A stretch of DNA of 64,000 nt from Epiperipatus broadwayi (lineage: Eukaryota; Onychophora; Udeonychophora; Euonychophora; Peripatidae). Shown here piece by piece: positions 25,561-36,548 of the stretch (position 1 is its first letter; every line of letters starts with the position of its first letter). The stretch spans positions 813,795 through 877,794 of the forward strand of contig JAQFVV010006271.1 of NCBI GenBank assembly GCA_028023455.1, read 5' to 3'. Made by a program: the position numbers and the translations under genes. The notes under the pieces were generated by a model. That model did not search any database. It was not told where the DNA came from and was given only the letters and a program-made list of their open reading frames with translations.

Positions 25561-27271
25561 GCTATAATTAAACATGTAGGTGTATTCATTCACAATACTT
25601 AGTGCTGCTAATTTCTTGCTTATCTAAATTTCATAAATTATAATATTTGTTTTATCATTTAAGTAATATCTTAAATAACTCGCAAAATGGCGAGCATTAT
25701 GTTATCGATTCTAAACCATAAATTATCTAAATGTAATCCTATTCATCCGATTCACGCTTGCTTTTATAATTACTTTATTTTTATGCGGTAAAATTTTGGT
25801 ATTAATAGTTGTTTTGATTTTATATATATATGAAATGTAGAATATTGGTTAACTCCAATCATACGAGCTATATATTTTATTTCTATAGAAATAGGGGGGG
25901 GGGTAGATTGCATTAAATCGTTTAGTTAATAATGTTTTAAGCTCTTAGGGTCGAGTTAATGAATAATGAAAGATTTTCTATTAGTAATCGTGCGGTTCTT
26001 ATTAATGTATTTTATTACAAGTCTTATTTTATCTGGGATAGATTTCTAAATCTTTTGTTTTGTTTATTGATGTGCCCAAGTTTGCTAAAGTTGGCGAATA
26101 ATTATTATTTTTTTTTTTTTAGCGTTTAAATTACGCTAATACATTTTTTCTAAATAAAATAAGTTAGGAGGGTGGGGGACATTTAAGCTATAATAAAATG
26201 ACTAAAAGTTTATTGAATTAGTCTTGTAATTTGATATGGAAGTATGGAAATGTATTCGTGCTATAGATTTGCTAAACCATTCGTAGGCCATAACTATTAT
26301 TTTTTAAATATCTAGAAATATTATTATCACCGCGTTGTTTGCATAAATTAGGAAGCGATTCTCTTCCGATTCGCCTGTACCTCGCCCCGGGGAATCTCGT
26401 CATTTCTGATTCGCCTGCACCTCCAGGGAATCTTGAATTATTTCTTCGTAGGTCCAAATCAGAAGTATGACCTAACTCCTGGATATTTTAGCTAGCGTTG
26501 TGGGAGCTCTGCATGGATAGCCGTACGCCGGACCATTGCAACTTCACACCTAGAAAGTTCGTTTTAAGTATTAGTCCGCCTGAAGCGGCATACTTCATCG
26601 TCATCGTTATTTGATTTATAAAGTGTAAATCGGCCAAGTTGCCATATCTGCCTTCCTAAGATATATGCACGCACCGCCATTCCCCACTTATATTTATATT
26701 ATGCCTAGTTAGTAAATTCTATAGTGTTAATACACCTACTAACCATTTATCTCAAGTAATTTCGTTGGAGTTTTAATCCAATTATTTCAAATTGCTCTCC
26801 CCTCCTCTTACAATTAAGCGAAGGTACCAAGTTAGTTTCACATATGTCATTCGAAAATATTATATGAATAAAATATTTAGTTCAATATGTTTCAAATAAT
26901 CGTTTCTTTAAAATGAGTTATGAATTAGTGAAACCTTTGCAATCGTATTCCTGCCTTATGGCTATTATATATATATGAATTTCGTCTACCACCAAATAAA
27001 TGTACTATCTCAGTGATGTAAATTTTGAAATGTATTAAAGCAAAATCAATATTAAATGCCATTTTAGCCTTCATTTATAAAACTTGTAAACTTATGAATA
27101 TTTTTACGTGCGCTCCCGCAATATATAAGCAGCGCCGGCGCTGGGTACTAGGCGCCCGCATGCAAATTTGATTTTGGTGCCCCTGTCAATATGTATGTTT
27201 ACTAAGGTGACCCGACCGTGTCCCGTGGCGTTTTAAAAAAGTCATGATTTTTAGAAAGAATGCACGATGTA

Positions 27272-27299
27272 ATGCTATTTTTGATATCAAAAATAGCAT
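27272..27299. repeat. 28-bp perfect palindrome
   Basis: ATGCTATTTTTGAT followed by its exact reverse complement, with no spacer. Lies within the hAT-like element. Confidence 0.85.
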
Positions 27300-27309
27300 A
27301 AAATTGATT

Positions 27310-27366
27310 GTTAAATTATATATTATTTCATACAAACGGTTTGTATGAAATAATATATAATTTAAC
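27310..27366. repeat. 57-bp inverted repeat, 28-bp perfect arms with a 1-bp spacer
   Basis: The left arm 27310-27337 is the exact reverse complement of 27339-27366, around a single G. It starts ten bases after the preceding palindrome. Such a cruciform could reflect a small element that inserted here, or part of the hAT element's structure. Confidence 0.85.
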
Positions 27367-28544
27367 ACGGCAAATTTAGATATATTTTTTTTTTAAAATT
27401 TCATATTTATTATTTGCGTCACTGTCTGTTTTTAACAAACATGATCTAATATATATATATACGCATATACATACATAAGTTCTAATTTATAATACTTTTA
27501 GTGTGTGTTTATTTATATATTTGCTAGCAGAAAGTTACTTATAGTTTACTATAAGCAGTACTATATATATATAAACATTACAATATGAAATTTGTAATAT
27601 AATAAACTTTATGTTTAGTTTATTGTTCATGATAAATAATAGATTTGATTGTTTTATATTTTTAATATTAAGCAGAGCTTGTGTGCAGGCCTGCTTATGT
27701 GTGTCATTTAATAAGATATAATATGACTTCATATGATTTTCAATAATCTACTCTCAATAATTTTTGTAAATAAACATTTGAGAATAATATTCTTCAAATG
27801 TGAGTATTTTTGTTAGTAGAGTTTTAATTTCTCAGGGATGACGCCTTCTTTTTCAGATGCTAATCTCTCAGTGATGGCGCCTCCTTCTGCCAGCGTTGCA
27901 TGCCCGCTTCCGCCGGCCCTGTATATAAGGGTATTAAAGCAAAATCAATATTAAATGCTATTTTGTCATTCATTTATGAAACTTATAAATTTCATGCGCT
28001 CCCGCACTATCGAAATGTAATAAAGCAAAACCAATATTAAATGCTATTTTAACTTTCATTTATAAAACCTGTAAACTTTTGAATATTTTACGTGCGCTCA
28101 CGCACTATAAAATTGTGTTAAAACAAAACCAATGTGGAATGTATTTTACTACTTAACTCATAAACATGTAATTTTGAATATTTCTACATACGCTTCCGCA
28201 CTATATAAATTTATCAAACCAAATCATTAAGTGTTACGTTATGGTAAATAAATTATGTAAACAACCGCAAGTTATTATTGTTAAATCATGTAAATTTTGA
28301 ATAGTTATATATATATATATTACAACCGCACTATGTATCCATCTGTATTAAAGACATTAATGGTAAATATATTTTTGATTCTTATATAAACTCACTCTGC
28401 AGCGTGAAATCGGAAAGTATAAATGTCTGAATCATTTAATAAATCTGTGTCATAAAATATCTCTTATTCGAATCCTATCATTTAGTTAATATAATTTTTT
28501 AGATCTTAGTTAAGCTATCTCTTGGTTCACTCAATATCTCCCAA

Positions 28545-28795
28545 AAATCATCATCATCATTGTAGGTCTCACGTAATACGCTGCAGCTCTGGGCCGAGAA
28601 ATAATTAATTTACATGATATCACCGTGGGTGTTATCCATAGTGTTATAGATTTAGGGAATGGGCAAACAGGTTCGAATTCAGGAGTGCTTCTGACCTGGG
28701 TATCTCGGGCATGGTTGCATTCAGGGTACTTTTGCTCAGATTCTAAGGCTTGTTGAATGGATATACATTTTCGACAGGTACAATATATATATATA
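28545..28795 (+). repeat. possible SINE fragment
   Basis: A moderately GC-rich block with a strong pol III B-box match GGTTCGAATTC at 28670-28680, beginning with (ATC)n at 28547. A 97-codon minus-strand ORF (28531-28824) spans it but includes the microsatellites at both ends and is unlikely to be a gene. Confidence 0.35.
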
Positions 28796-29399
28796 TTTAC
28801 TATGTACAGGCAAGAATTTTCCAAACCGTTGTGAAGAGTAACCAGCTTATTCTCCAGTGAGAAATTACATGCTAAATAAGGAGCAAAATTTGGGAATAAC
28901 CATTACCAAATCAGTGGGGAAAAAATCCTTAATGGATTACATAATTAGAATATAATTTGTTGGAAATAGTTATAAGTTTAATAATGATGGATAAATTGAT
29001 CTCTCATATAGTTGTATTATTAAATGATATTATTTTACAGTTTATACATATTATCTGGGCTACAAAAGAAATTTGTGCTGACTCTAAGGAGATCCTTGAT
29101 TTCTCTTTGAGGCCTTACCTTAAAGTAGCCAAGCAGAAGCAAATTACTTGTGCTCATTGCATAATTCAGTCATTGGTATGTGATTATTCATATGATAAAT
29201 GAACAATGGTGTTCTGCCCCTAACATGAACTAGCCATGTTTTATTTGACATCTTTACTCCAACTAAAATTTTAAACAAAAATTACCAAGGTCGTTTTTGT
29301 ACTTGAATGATAATTTTTTAATAAAACATCAGTTCAGTTTTATTGTAAGAAGTTTGGGCAAATAATTTCCATTAGATATTTATAATCATAAATGACAAA

Positions 29400-30214
29400 A
29401 CAAAATTATGACCTTTACCCCCAGGTATATATAAAGTCATAGCCAAGTGATTGAAGATAGAAGATGCTAGGAATTGCTTAATTGTGGAACCAGGCTGCTC
29501 TTCCAATGATGATGTTTTTTATTTAATTGCCTACAATTGCAATTCACTTTTGATTTAAGAATGGTTAACTGAATAGAAAGAAGAATTAGATTTTGAGAAG
29601 TTAAAAAACAATGAAAAAACAACTGACTCAAAAAATTAGTATGTATTTTGCTACAAGGCACAAATATTGGAAGCATGAATGAAATGGGACTCATTTAGAA
29701 AAAAGGGGGAAATAACATTGTTTGGAGATTGATGATATATAAGATATTATGTAAAAATTAGTTATTTAACTTAATGAAAGATACCAATTGCAGATAATCC
29801 AAATTTATGTATTAACACCATCTCATAATGATGAAAGTAGAAGATATATGAAACGCTTCTGGTCACATCAAACAACTTTTTAAAATTTACTGGAGATTTT
29901 AATGCTAGAATTATAAAGCAAGTTCAAAGGTGAAAATGCTTTGAATAAATTTGACAGAAATGAGAGAATACAAACTTGTAAAATTTGTAGAAAAATTGTG
30001 TATTATTATTTCGTTCTTTCAGAGAAATGCTAAAAGGAAAAGGTCATTGAAACATTCAAATGAAAGTTCAATTCGTTCTTTCAGAGAAATGCTAAAAGGA
30101 AAAGATCATTGAAACATTCAAATGAAAGTTCAATCGAATTGAATTATGTTTTGACTAAAACAAAATATGCTTCATGATTAATAGATGCATCACAGGAAGT
30201 GGTAATCGATTAGT
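29400..30214 (+). pseudogene. RTE-like LINE, endonuclease part, cut by an LTR element
   Basis: In the plus frames, with many stops and frameshifts, one reads pieces of the endonuclease/exonuclease/phosphatase-type domain of RTE-like LINEs: MKWDS, then IIQIY, TGDFNAR (29891-29911; the GDFNA motif) and finally GSGNRLVE (30195-30218), where the family has GSDHRLV. The catalytic Asp-His pair of that last motif is replaced, so it is inactive. Reading of RLV continues beyond the inserted LTR element as LVRCKIA at 39166, as in intact relatives. A 62-bp tandem duplication (30011-30134) is private to this copy. The counterpart in unit 2 lies at 57840-58500. From 28800 to 29400 the sequence also matches unit 2 (57210-57840) but no coding part is recognisable. 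Confidence 0.72.
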
Positions 30215-33120
30215 TGAAGCTGTGCATATAAATATATATATGCTGGCTTCACCATTCACTGGACTAATTAAGACCCTAGGTCCAACCACATGGAATGTAT
30301 GTTTCTTTTTCAAACTAAATTTATCGTTTTCTCAAATAGTTGCCTAAATTAAAGAAGGAATTGTGTTAAAGAGAAAAGATTTAATAAAATAAAATATAGA
30401 AAGTTAAAATTATATTTGCAACTATTTTTAAAATATATGTTGAAAGAATTTGATAAGATAATTTTCTTAATTAAATAGAATCCATTAGGAAAAGGAATTT
30501 AATTAGTAAAACATTTTTCTGAATTAGATAAAAATAGATAACAGGAAAAATTTGAAACAACGGGCATGATTTGCTACTAATTAGCAGATTAAAAACATAA
30601 TGGAAAAAGGGTATAAATAAAGAACTTTTCTTTTGTTCTTGGTCTTATGCTTGTGGGTAACCAGTGCTGAAGATCAGAGAGAAAATCTTAAGAATTTTGT
30701 TGGAAGAAATTTTGCTGAAAAATTAGACAATATAAGGAACTCTTGCTTGCTGTACTTACTTCAAGCTGCACTCTATTTTTTCGGCATATAAATAAAAGTC
30801 CAGAAATGTGTTGCTCTGCAAAAATGTGGGGGTAACCTCTTTGCCTTCACTCTCCTGAGCCATTCCTGAGGCCGAAGTTCTAATCATGTAAGCCAGCCAG
30901 AGAACTAAAGTGTCTGCCCTGTATCCGTGAAAATCTGCCCTTAAAAAAACATGGAAAAACAAATTATTAAAATATCTTTGTAATTTGTAAATTCAATCTA
31001 TATTTATGCTTTTCTATATATATATGTTTTTTTTAATCTATGTATTCGAGTCTTATGAAATTATATTTCATTAATTGCTTTCTTTTCTTTTTACATACTT
31101 TAATGGGTGGTAGGGTTATTACATATAATGGCGGCGATAATTCTTATTAATTTAATTGAAAAATGCTTCGTTTAACTTTCCATTATACTCCCGTAATTAA
31201 GTTATTTATTTTATATAAATATTTATTTAGAAAGAAAAGGAAGCAAATCATAGAAAGTGCAAAACTCTATTTTAAAATCAAGATTTAAATTGCTAAATAT
31301 TCTATTATAAAACTTTCCAAACTTTAACTTAGTTTTTTATATATATATTTAAAAGAAAGATCCTTATCAAATGCCATTATATTTTAGTCAATGAAGGGTT
31401 ACAAATTTAAAGTTATATTTTGAAGAGCGTGAAATAAAACGTTCGCATTTATATTTTAGTAATAAGAGAGAGTACATTTTGACAATATGTATTAAAAATT
31501 ATTAAATAGCATTGACTCTGGGGTGTGTTGGTTAAACTTCAACTAAATCAATAAAATATCTGCCTTCTTGTTTTAGTGATCTGAATTTTATAAAAGGGAA
31601 GTTACTATTTTTCTGTGGATTTTCAGTGATAGTTGAGCTTTCTTAATATATATATTTTGCAGAGGGATTCTTTTTTAAATTTAAAGGTCGTTGACCGTAT
31701 TTATATGGCATCGTGCCTCGGGTGATCTACTGGGCCGCTCAGCATATATGACAGTGCTTCTTTTGCCAAGTTTGCTTAGGTTAACATACCTACATTTGGA
31801 CCTTCTGAAAAATAAATTGTTCTGGATCTCATGTCGATCTTAGTCCCTTAAATGTACGTAACTGGACATAAGCAACAAAAACTCCGATCCTGAATCCGGG
31901 TCATGCATTTAGTGAACGGATTTCATTTTTCTCTCTAACCTGGTTTAGAGATGGAGAGCTATCTGGTCTTGTGTTAACCTCTTGGTAACTGTTATGTCTC
32001 AAGCCTCACAGCCCACTATATGCTATCGCCTTTGTGCATGGTCTTATATATTTATATTTATTAAGAAATCTTTCTCAAAATCTCATAAAAATGTTTCAAT
32101 TATGGCTGGAAATTCCTGCTGGGGTCACTTTATCATTCTTCTTAAATCATAAGGAGGGCTGTGATTTAAACCTATCCAAAGTGTTTAGTTGAGTTTGACC
32201 ACCTATTTATTTCTATGTTCTCCAACCACAGAGTTAATGAATTATGTCTCTCTCTTGATTTCTTTTACATTAACACTTCCATTGGCTGAAATATTTTAAA
32301 GAAGAAATTATAACATAAAATTTTGTCTGTTCTTATCATTACGATCAATGGATCTTTCATATATGTCTATCCGGTTGCAGTGAAAATAGCCTGTGACACT
32401 ATTAATAAAGCATTGTGTGAATTATTTTAATGTCAATAATAAAAATTTCTGTTATCTTTCATTCACTATAAATAAAACCACTTAGTATTATTTTTTATTT
32501 GTGACATACATATGTATATCTGATCATTATATATGTAAAAATTCCTTTTCGTGGTCTCTTCTCTCCCTGACCACCGGGCATACATTAAGATTAAATTCTA
32601 TGTTATTCTTCTCCTTCACTTTCTTTGCATATCTTCATATAATCATATATTACTTATAATTTTTCACTCATATACACTTTAATGCAAGTAATTTTTTTAA
32701 CCTTTTTTATTTTCTTAGTTTTGACTGTCCAGCAGTCTTCATCAGAGCTTAATCCTCCTCACAGTTTTAACCTTAATTAAAATGACAGTTATTTTAAAAT
32801 AACCATTATTTTAATTAAGGTTAAATCTGAGGAGGATTAAGCTCTACTGTCATTTTAATTAAGGTTAAAACTGTGAGGAGGATTAAGCTCTGATGAAGAC
32901 TGCTGGACAGTCGAAACTAAGAAAATAAAGAAGGTTAAGAAAATTACTTGCATTAAAGTATATATGAGTGAAGTATTATAAGTAATATATAGATTAAATT
33001 CTAGTGAAGTTCAAGGAGTAAGTCGCTTAGTAGCAATCTAGAGGAGTAGATGAGGTTCGAACTCCACCTATCTGCATCTCTAGGTTAGGTTAAAGCAGCT
33101 TTACTTTTCTTACCATTACA
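30215..33120 (+). repeat. 5' LTR of the gag-protease element
   Basis: 2906 bp, of which 403 bp is a later foldback insertion (32601-33003). It starts TGAAGCTGTGCATA and ends CATTACA. Compared with the 3' LTR it lacks about 91 bp (present at 37319-37409) and a 27-bp duplication. Near its end is 'gaggttcgaactcc', a B-box-like sequence. A minus-strand ORF (30756-30962) is also partly open in the other LTR, which is expected from sequence identity alone. Confidence 0.88.
32601..33003. mobile_element. foldback element inserted in the 5' LTR only
   Basis: Flanked by a 13-bp duplication AGATTAAATTCTA (32588-32600 and 32991-33003). The 3' LTR has the uninterrupted site at 39030-39050. The arms are inverted repeats around 'ttagttttgactgtccagcagtcttcatcagagctta' and 'cctcctcacagttttaaccttaatt'. 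About 45 pyrimidine-rich bases lie outside the left arm only. The element at 56566-56864 has the same core, layout and a 14-bp duplication. Long target duplications and a one-sided pyrimidine tail suggest movement through an RNA by LINE machinery rather than by a transposase; that is inference. Confidence 0.8.
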
Positions 33121-34126
33121 GTTTTTTTTGTATAATCTGGCATCCCAAGTGTGGCCTTACTGTTTAGAGATAGACCCTGAGATATAATAATAGGAATTTC
33201 ATGATCATAAGAAATTTTTTTTGTGTTTTTTTTTTGAAAATAAATATAGTGAATGACAGAAGTTTATATATTTTTCTTTTGCACTTTCTGTGTTTGCTAT
33301 CAGTTGTACAGTTTACAAGATGTGAAATCAATCAGTCCAGTTGAAAATTAAAACCAAATCAGATATTAATGTATTTTTCTTTCTTTTGCTAGGAAGGGAG
33401 ACAGAGTGATCAAACAAGGAGCAGAGAAAAGATGGGCTCAAGTAGAATTTTTACCCCCCCCCTGGCAGTAGTAATCATATTTTATTGAAGTGTATATCAA
33501 ATACACATAGTTATAGTCACATATATAACACACATAATAGGGTTGTAAAGAAGTAAATAAACATGGATAGGGCAGGAATTATGCATAGGATAAGAGATAG
33601 ATAGAAAGCTGGCAGGTTAAATTACAGTTTTTTTTGTATAATCTGGCATCCCAAGTGTGGCCTTACTGTTTAGAGATAGACCCTGAGATATAATAATAGG
33701 AATTTCATGATCATAAGAAATTTTTTTTGTGTTTTTTTTTTGAAAATAAATATAGTGAATGACAGAAGTTTATATATTTTTCTTTTGCACTTTCTGTGTT
33801 TGCTATCAGTTGTACAGTTTACAAGATGTGAAATCAATCAGTCCGGTTGAAAATTAAAACCAAATCAGATATTAATGTATTTTTCTTTCTTTTGCTAGGA
33901 AGGGAGACAGAGTGATCAAACAAGGAGCAGAGAAAAGATGGGCTCAAGTAGAATTTTTTACCCCCCCCCCCCGGCAGTAGTAATCATATTTTATTGAAGT
34001 GTATATCAAATACACATAGTTATAGTCACATATATAACACACAGAACAGGGTAGTAAATAAGTAAATAAACATGGATAGGGCAGGAATTATGCATAGGAT
34101 AAGAGATAGATAGAAAGCTGGCAGGT
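33115..34126 (+). repeat. 506-bp tandem duplication of the retroelement leader
   Basis: 33115-33620 and 33621-34126 are almost identical; they differ at a few bases and in the length of a C run (near 33463 and 33961). Each copy starts with the last six bases of the LTR (ATTACA) and carries the candidate primer site. Confidence 0.9.
33138..33156 (+). other. candidate primer-binding site
   Basis: TGGCATCCCAAGTGTGGCC, 17 bases after the LTR end. It resembles the tRNA-Lys site TGGCGCCCAACGTGGGGC if one insertion and one deletion are allowed. A second identical copy lies at 33644-33662. The distance from the LTR is larger than usual, which lowers confidence. Confidence 0.45.
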
Positions 34127-34358
34127 TAAAAAGGACAACAGTTGCAGGAATGGTTGGGAGAGTGAAGCAAATTTTTTGAAAAGTAAAAGTAGAAAAATAA
34201 GACAAATTTTAAGGATAGTATTAGTACAAAGACTAAAAACAACAGCAAACCAAATATTTTTTTTCTTACATATTTTTTTAGCTATTCGTATTTCTCTAGA
34301 AAATATGTATAGTCCAGAAGGAGACATAGATTCACCAGAACCACAATGAATACAGAAA

Positions 34359-35636
34359 TTGATGGAAACTATGTTACAAAAAGTAGAAGAATGTAAAGAA
34401 GAATGTAGACAATATAGAGCAGAAATCAACAGGATGAAAGAAGAGAGAAACAATGAAGCAAAAACAACACAAGAGAATCAGCCAAGAAATGAGAGTCTCC
34501 AACGTGAAAATAAAGAAAACATAAAGGTCATGGAAAGAACAGACAACCCAATGGTGGCAAGATTTATCCACATCAAAACTTTTTGGGGTGACATAGGAGA
34601 AAACCCCATGGCACACTTGCAAAGTTTACAAGAGCTGTTCATGTTCCAGGAACTCAGAGAAGCTGAAAAGTTATCAGTTGCAGTTAATCATTTACATGGA
34701 TCTGCCTGGAATTGGTGGGACTGTATAAGTAACAAACCAGTAACATTTTCAGATTACCACATTGTCTTACTTAAAAGTTTTTGGAGTGAAGAGAGGCAAG
34801 ATGGAATAATGCACCGTATATCTCAAGAAAAGTATTGCACTTCAAAAGGAGAAACTCACACCCAGTTTTTCTTGCGGCGAGTGTCTTTGTTAAAATCATT
34901 GACTGCTTTCCACTTTTCAGAGGGGTAGTTTATTCGGACAATAAGGTACAATATGCCTCTTCACATACAACAATTAATGCTGGGCTACTGCAACTGTGGA
35001 ATTGATGAGATGGTAGACTTACTAACTGCTATAGATTTTGGCAACCTAAATAAAGAGCATGCAGACAAAGGAAAAAGAATTGACACACCCAAAATACAGA
35101 CAGTTGCTGTCAGGAACTGCTATGATGATGATCAAAACACACAGCAATTCCAGAAAAATATGGATCCTATAATTTATATACCCCAGATAGAACTCCAGGA
35201 TGAAACAGAAGAAATTATTGAGGGAAATGAAAGAGTGGCATCAGCATTTATGTGTGAACTGGAAGATGATCACAGACCACCACTCTCGGAGTGCCCCACA
35301 ATTAAAGCACTGTTAGAAAATGTCCCAATTACAGCTTTAATGGACACTGGCAGTCAAGTGTCACTGGTGTCAAAAGAATGGTGGGATGCAACAGTAGGAA
35401 CTCGAACTACCGATCTCACCAAAAAATCTTATGCTATATTGGCCAACGGAGAAAAAGCCAACATAGGAACACATTGTTTGGGACTGGATATCAAGATAGG
35501 AGCAACAAATGTAAAACATATATTTCAGATAATGCCAGGCTTGATTTATGATGTACTGTTAGGGTCAGACTTCTTAAAAAGACATGACTCAGGAATAAAC
35601 TATAGGGAAAATAAGTTACATTTTACAACAAGTTAG
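34359..35636 (+). pseudogene. retrotransposon gag-protease reading frame with one internal stop
   Basis: One frame of 426 codons, interrupted only by a TAG at 34926-34928. The N-terminus (about residues 5-55) is a charged probable coiled coil (KVEECKEECRQYRAEINRMK). The gag domain (about 70-190) has HLQSLQELF, KLSVAVNHLHG, AWNWWD, TFSDY and FWSEERQ. After the stop the frame continues with MLGYCNCGIDEMVDLL. The last third is a retropepsin-type aspartic protease: the catalytic motif ALMDTGSQVSLVS (Asp codon at 35343) and, near the end, LLGSDFLKR. No zinc knuckle of the CCHC type is seen. Being in the same frame, gag and protease could have been made as one polyprotein; the stop lies inside gag, so it is more likely damage than programmed readthrough. 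Gag would form particles around the element's RNA and the protease would cut the polyprotein. Confidence 0.85.
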
Positions 35637-35731
35637 ATTTTCACAAATGGAAAACCCAAGAAACAACCAATATAAGCTGCATACAGGAGCCAACTAATCC
35701 CAAACAAACAGAAAATGAAACAAAAGGCCAG

Positions 35732-36211
35732 ATGGGATTAGAGATAGAAGGACAGAGCACACCCCACCTTGCCTTCAAGTGTTTTACTCATCAATTTAAT
35801 GATCACGAGATATTTCCAAAATGCACCATGGCAGGTCAGGCAAAACAAACTACTTTATCAAGTGGCAGCACAGTTCTAGGTTTGAAACCACATTTACCCA
35901 TACCAAAATCACTGACCAAGGGATCTAACCATGAGCCAGTTTCATCATCAGAACACATAAGAGGAAAACAGCTAAAGAACAGAGCACCATTAATAAGGAA
36001 TTTCAACTTGACTTCTAGCAAAAGAATTGATAGAAGATATGGTAATAAAGTAGACACAGCTCAGAGAGCTAATAACAAGGCCCAGAGAGGAAGGTCCATT
36101 GAAAAAAAAAATATTTTAAATAGAGTGCTCCATTCAAAAGTAAAATTTTTTTTACAAGATCCCCAAGGTATGACTAGGGCACATCATATGGACAATAAAA
36201 TCATATTATAG
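35732..36211 (+). CDS. basic ORF of the retroelement, 159 codons, unknown
   Basis: Lies 95 bp after the protease stop, in another frame. The product is rich in Lys, Arg, Ser and Asn, without membrane segments. The C-terminal half (RRYGNKVDTAQRANNKAQRG and following) is strongly basic. It has no reverse transcriptase or integrase motif. It might be the C-terminal tail of a pol gene joined here after loss of the enzymatic domains, or an accessory protein. I see nothing to decide this. Confidence 0.4.
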   Translation: MGLEIEGQSTPHLAFKCFTHQFNDHEIFPKCTMAGQAKQTTLSSGSTVLGLKPHLPIPKSLTKGSNHEPVSSSEHIRGKQLKNRAPLIRNFNLTSSKRIDRRYGNKVDTAQRANNKAQRGRSIEKKNILNRVLHSKVKFFLQDPQGMTRAHHMDNKIIL

Positions 36212-36548
36212 GCTTTCAGTTTTTTTTGTGTGTATGTTTTGTAAATATTGGCATTGTTATAATATATTAATTAACATTATTATATACTTCTCTTTTAATA
36301 TATATATAATGCACATATCAGCATTATGATAAACTTTCAGTTTTTTTTTATTAATATAATCTATTTATCAGTATTATTATAAACTTTCAGTTTGTTTTTA
36401 TAAACTGCAAATATCAGTATTATTTCATGTAAATACACTAATATTCTGTATAATAGGAGTGCTCTTTCCGCATCACTCTGCTTCTCTCTGCAAAACTGTA
36501 GCTTTAGTCATTTTTTTTATTTTTATTTTTTAATGGGTTCTAGAAATA
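36212..36548 (+). other. non-coding stretch before the 3' LTR
   Basis: Three loose repeats of 'ataaactttcagttttttt' with TA-rich spacers. No clear polypurine tract is visible directly before 36549; the nearest is 'gggttctagaaata'. Confidence 0.45.

Larger units (their letters stand above)
27130..27921. mobile_element. 792-bp non-autonomous hAT-like element
   Basis: Bounded by an exact 8-bp duplication TATATAAG (27122-27129 and 27922-27929), the size hAT transposases make. The ends are CAGCGCCGGCG on the left and, read inward from the right, CAGGGCCGGCG. These are short imperfect terminal inverted repeats with the CAGnG start common in hAT elements. Subterminal GCATGCAA also occurs in both ends. 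No transposase is present. It contains two consecutive palindromes (27272-27299 and 27310-27366) and a palindrome-like core. Confidence 0.82.
27034..28335 (+). repeat. ~95-bp minisatellite, about five copies, split by a hAT-like element
   Basis: Copies begin near 27034, 27931, 28015, 28110 and 28206. Each has 'attaaagcaaaatcaatattaaatg', then 'cattcatttat', 'aaactt' and finally 'acgtgcgctcccgcactat'. The last copies are degraded. The first is separated from the rest by the insertion at 27130-27921. Confidence 0.75.
24640..28790. other. 4.15-kb insertion in unit 1
   Basis: Unit 1 matches unit 2 up to the (AT) tract at about 24625 and resumes at about 28790 in another (AT) tract, so everything between is extra. 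It includes a block of higher GC (25220-25560), a minisatellite (27034-28335) and a nested hAT-like element. The rest (24640-25220 and 25560-27030) is AT-rich with no gene I can support; the 61-codon minus ORF at 26272-26457 is not convincing. Internal tandem repeats inserted into AT would fit a Helitron-type non-autonomous element, but I could not find its ends. Confidence 0.55.

Noticed and set aside
27034-28335. CRISPR-like array
   Set aside because: Repeat units are ~95 bp head-to-tail without unique spacers, in eukaryotic-type DNA with no cas genes.
28531-28824. 97-codon minus ORF as a gene
   Set aside because: Includes (ATC)n and (TA)n tracts translated as runs of Met and Ile/Tyr; a repeat fragment is more likely.
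28957-29202. 81-codon plus-strand ORF upstream of the LINE
   Set aside because: The counterpart at 57.4 kb has an internal deletion and stops.
34088-34622. Minus-strand ORFs rich in Phe/Ser/Leu at 34088-34453 and 34374-34622
   Set aside because: Antisense to the coiled-coil part of gag; composition explained by the A-rich sense strand.
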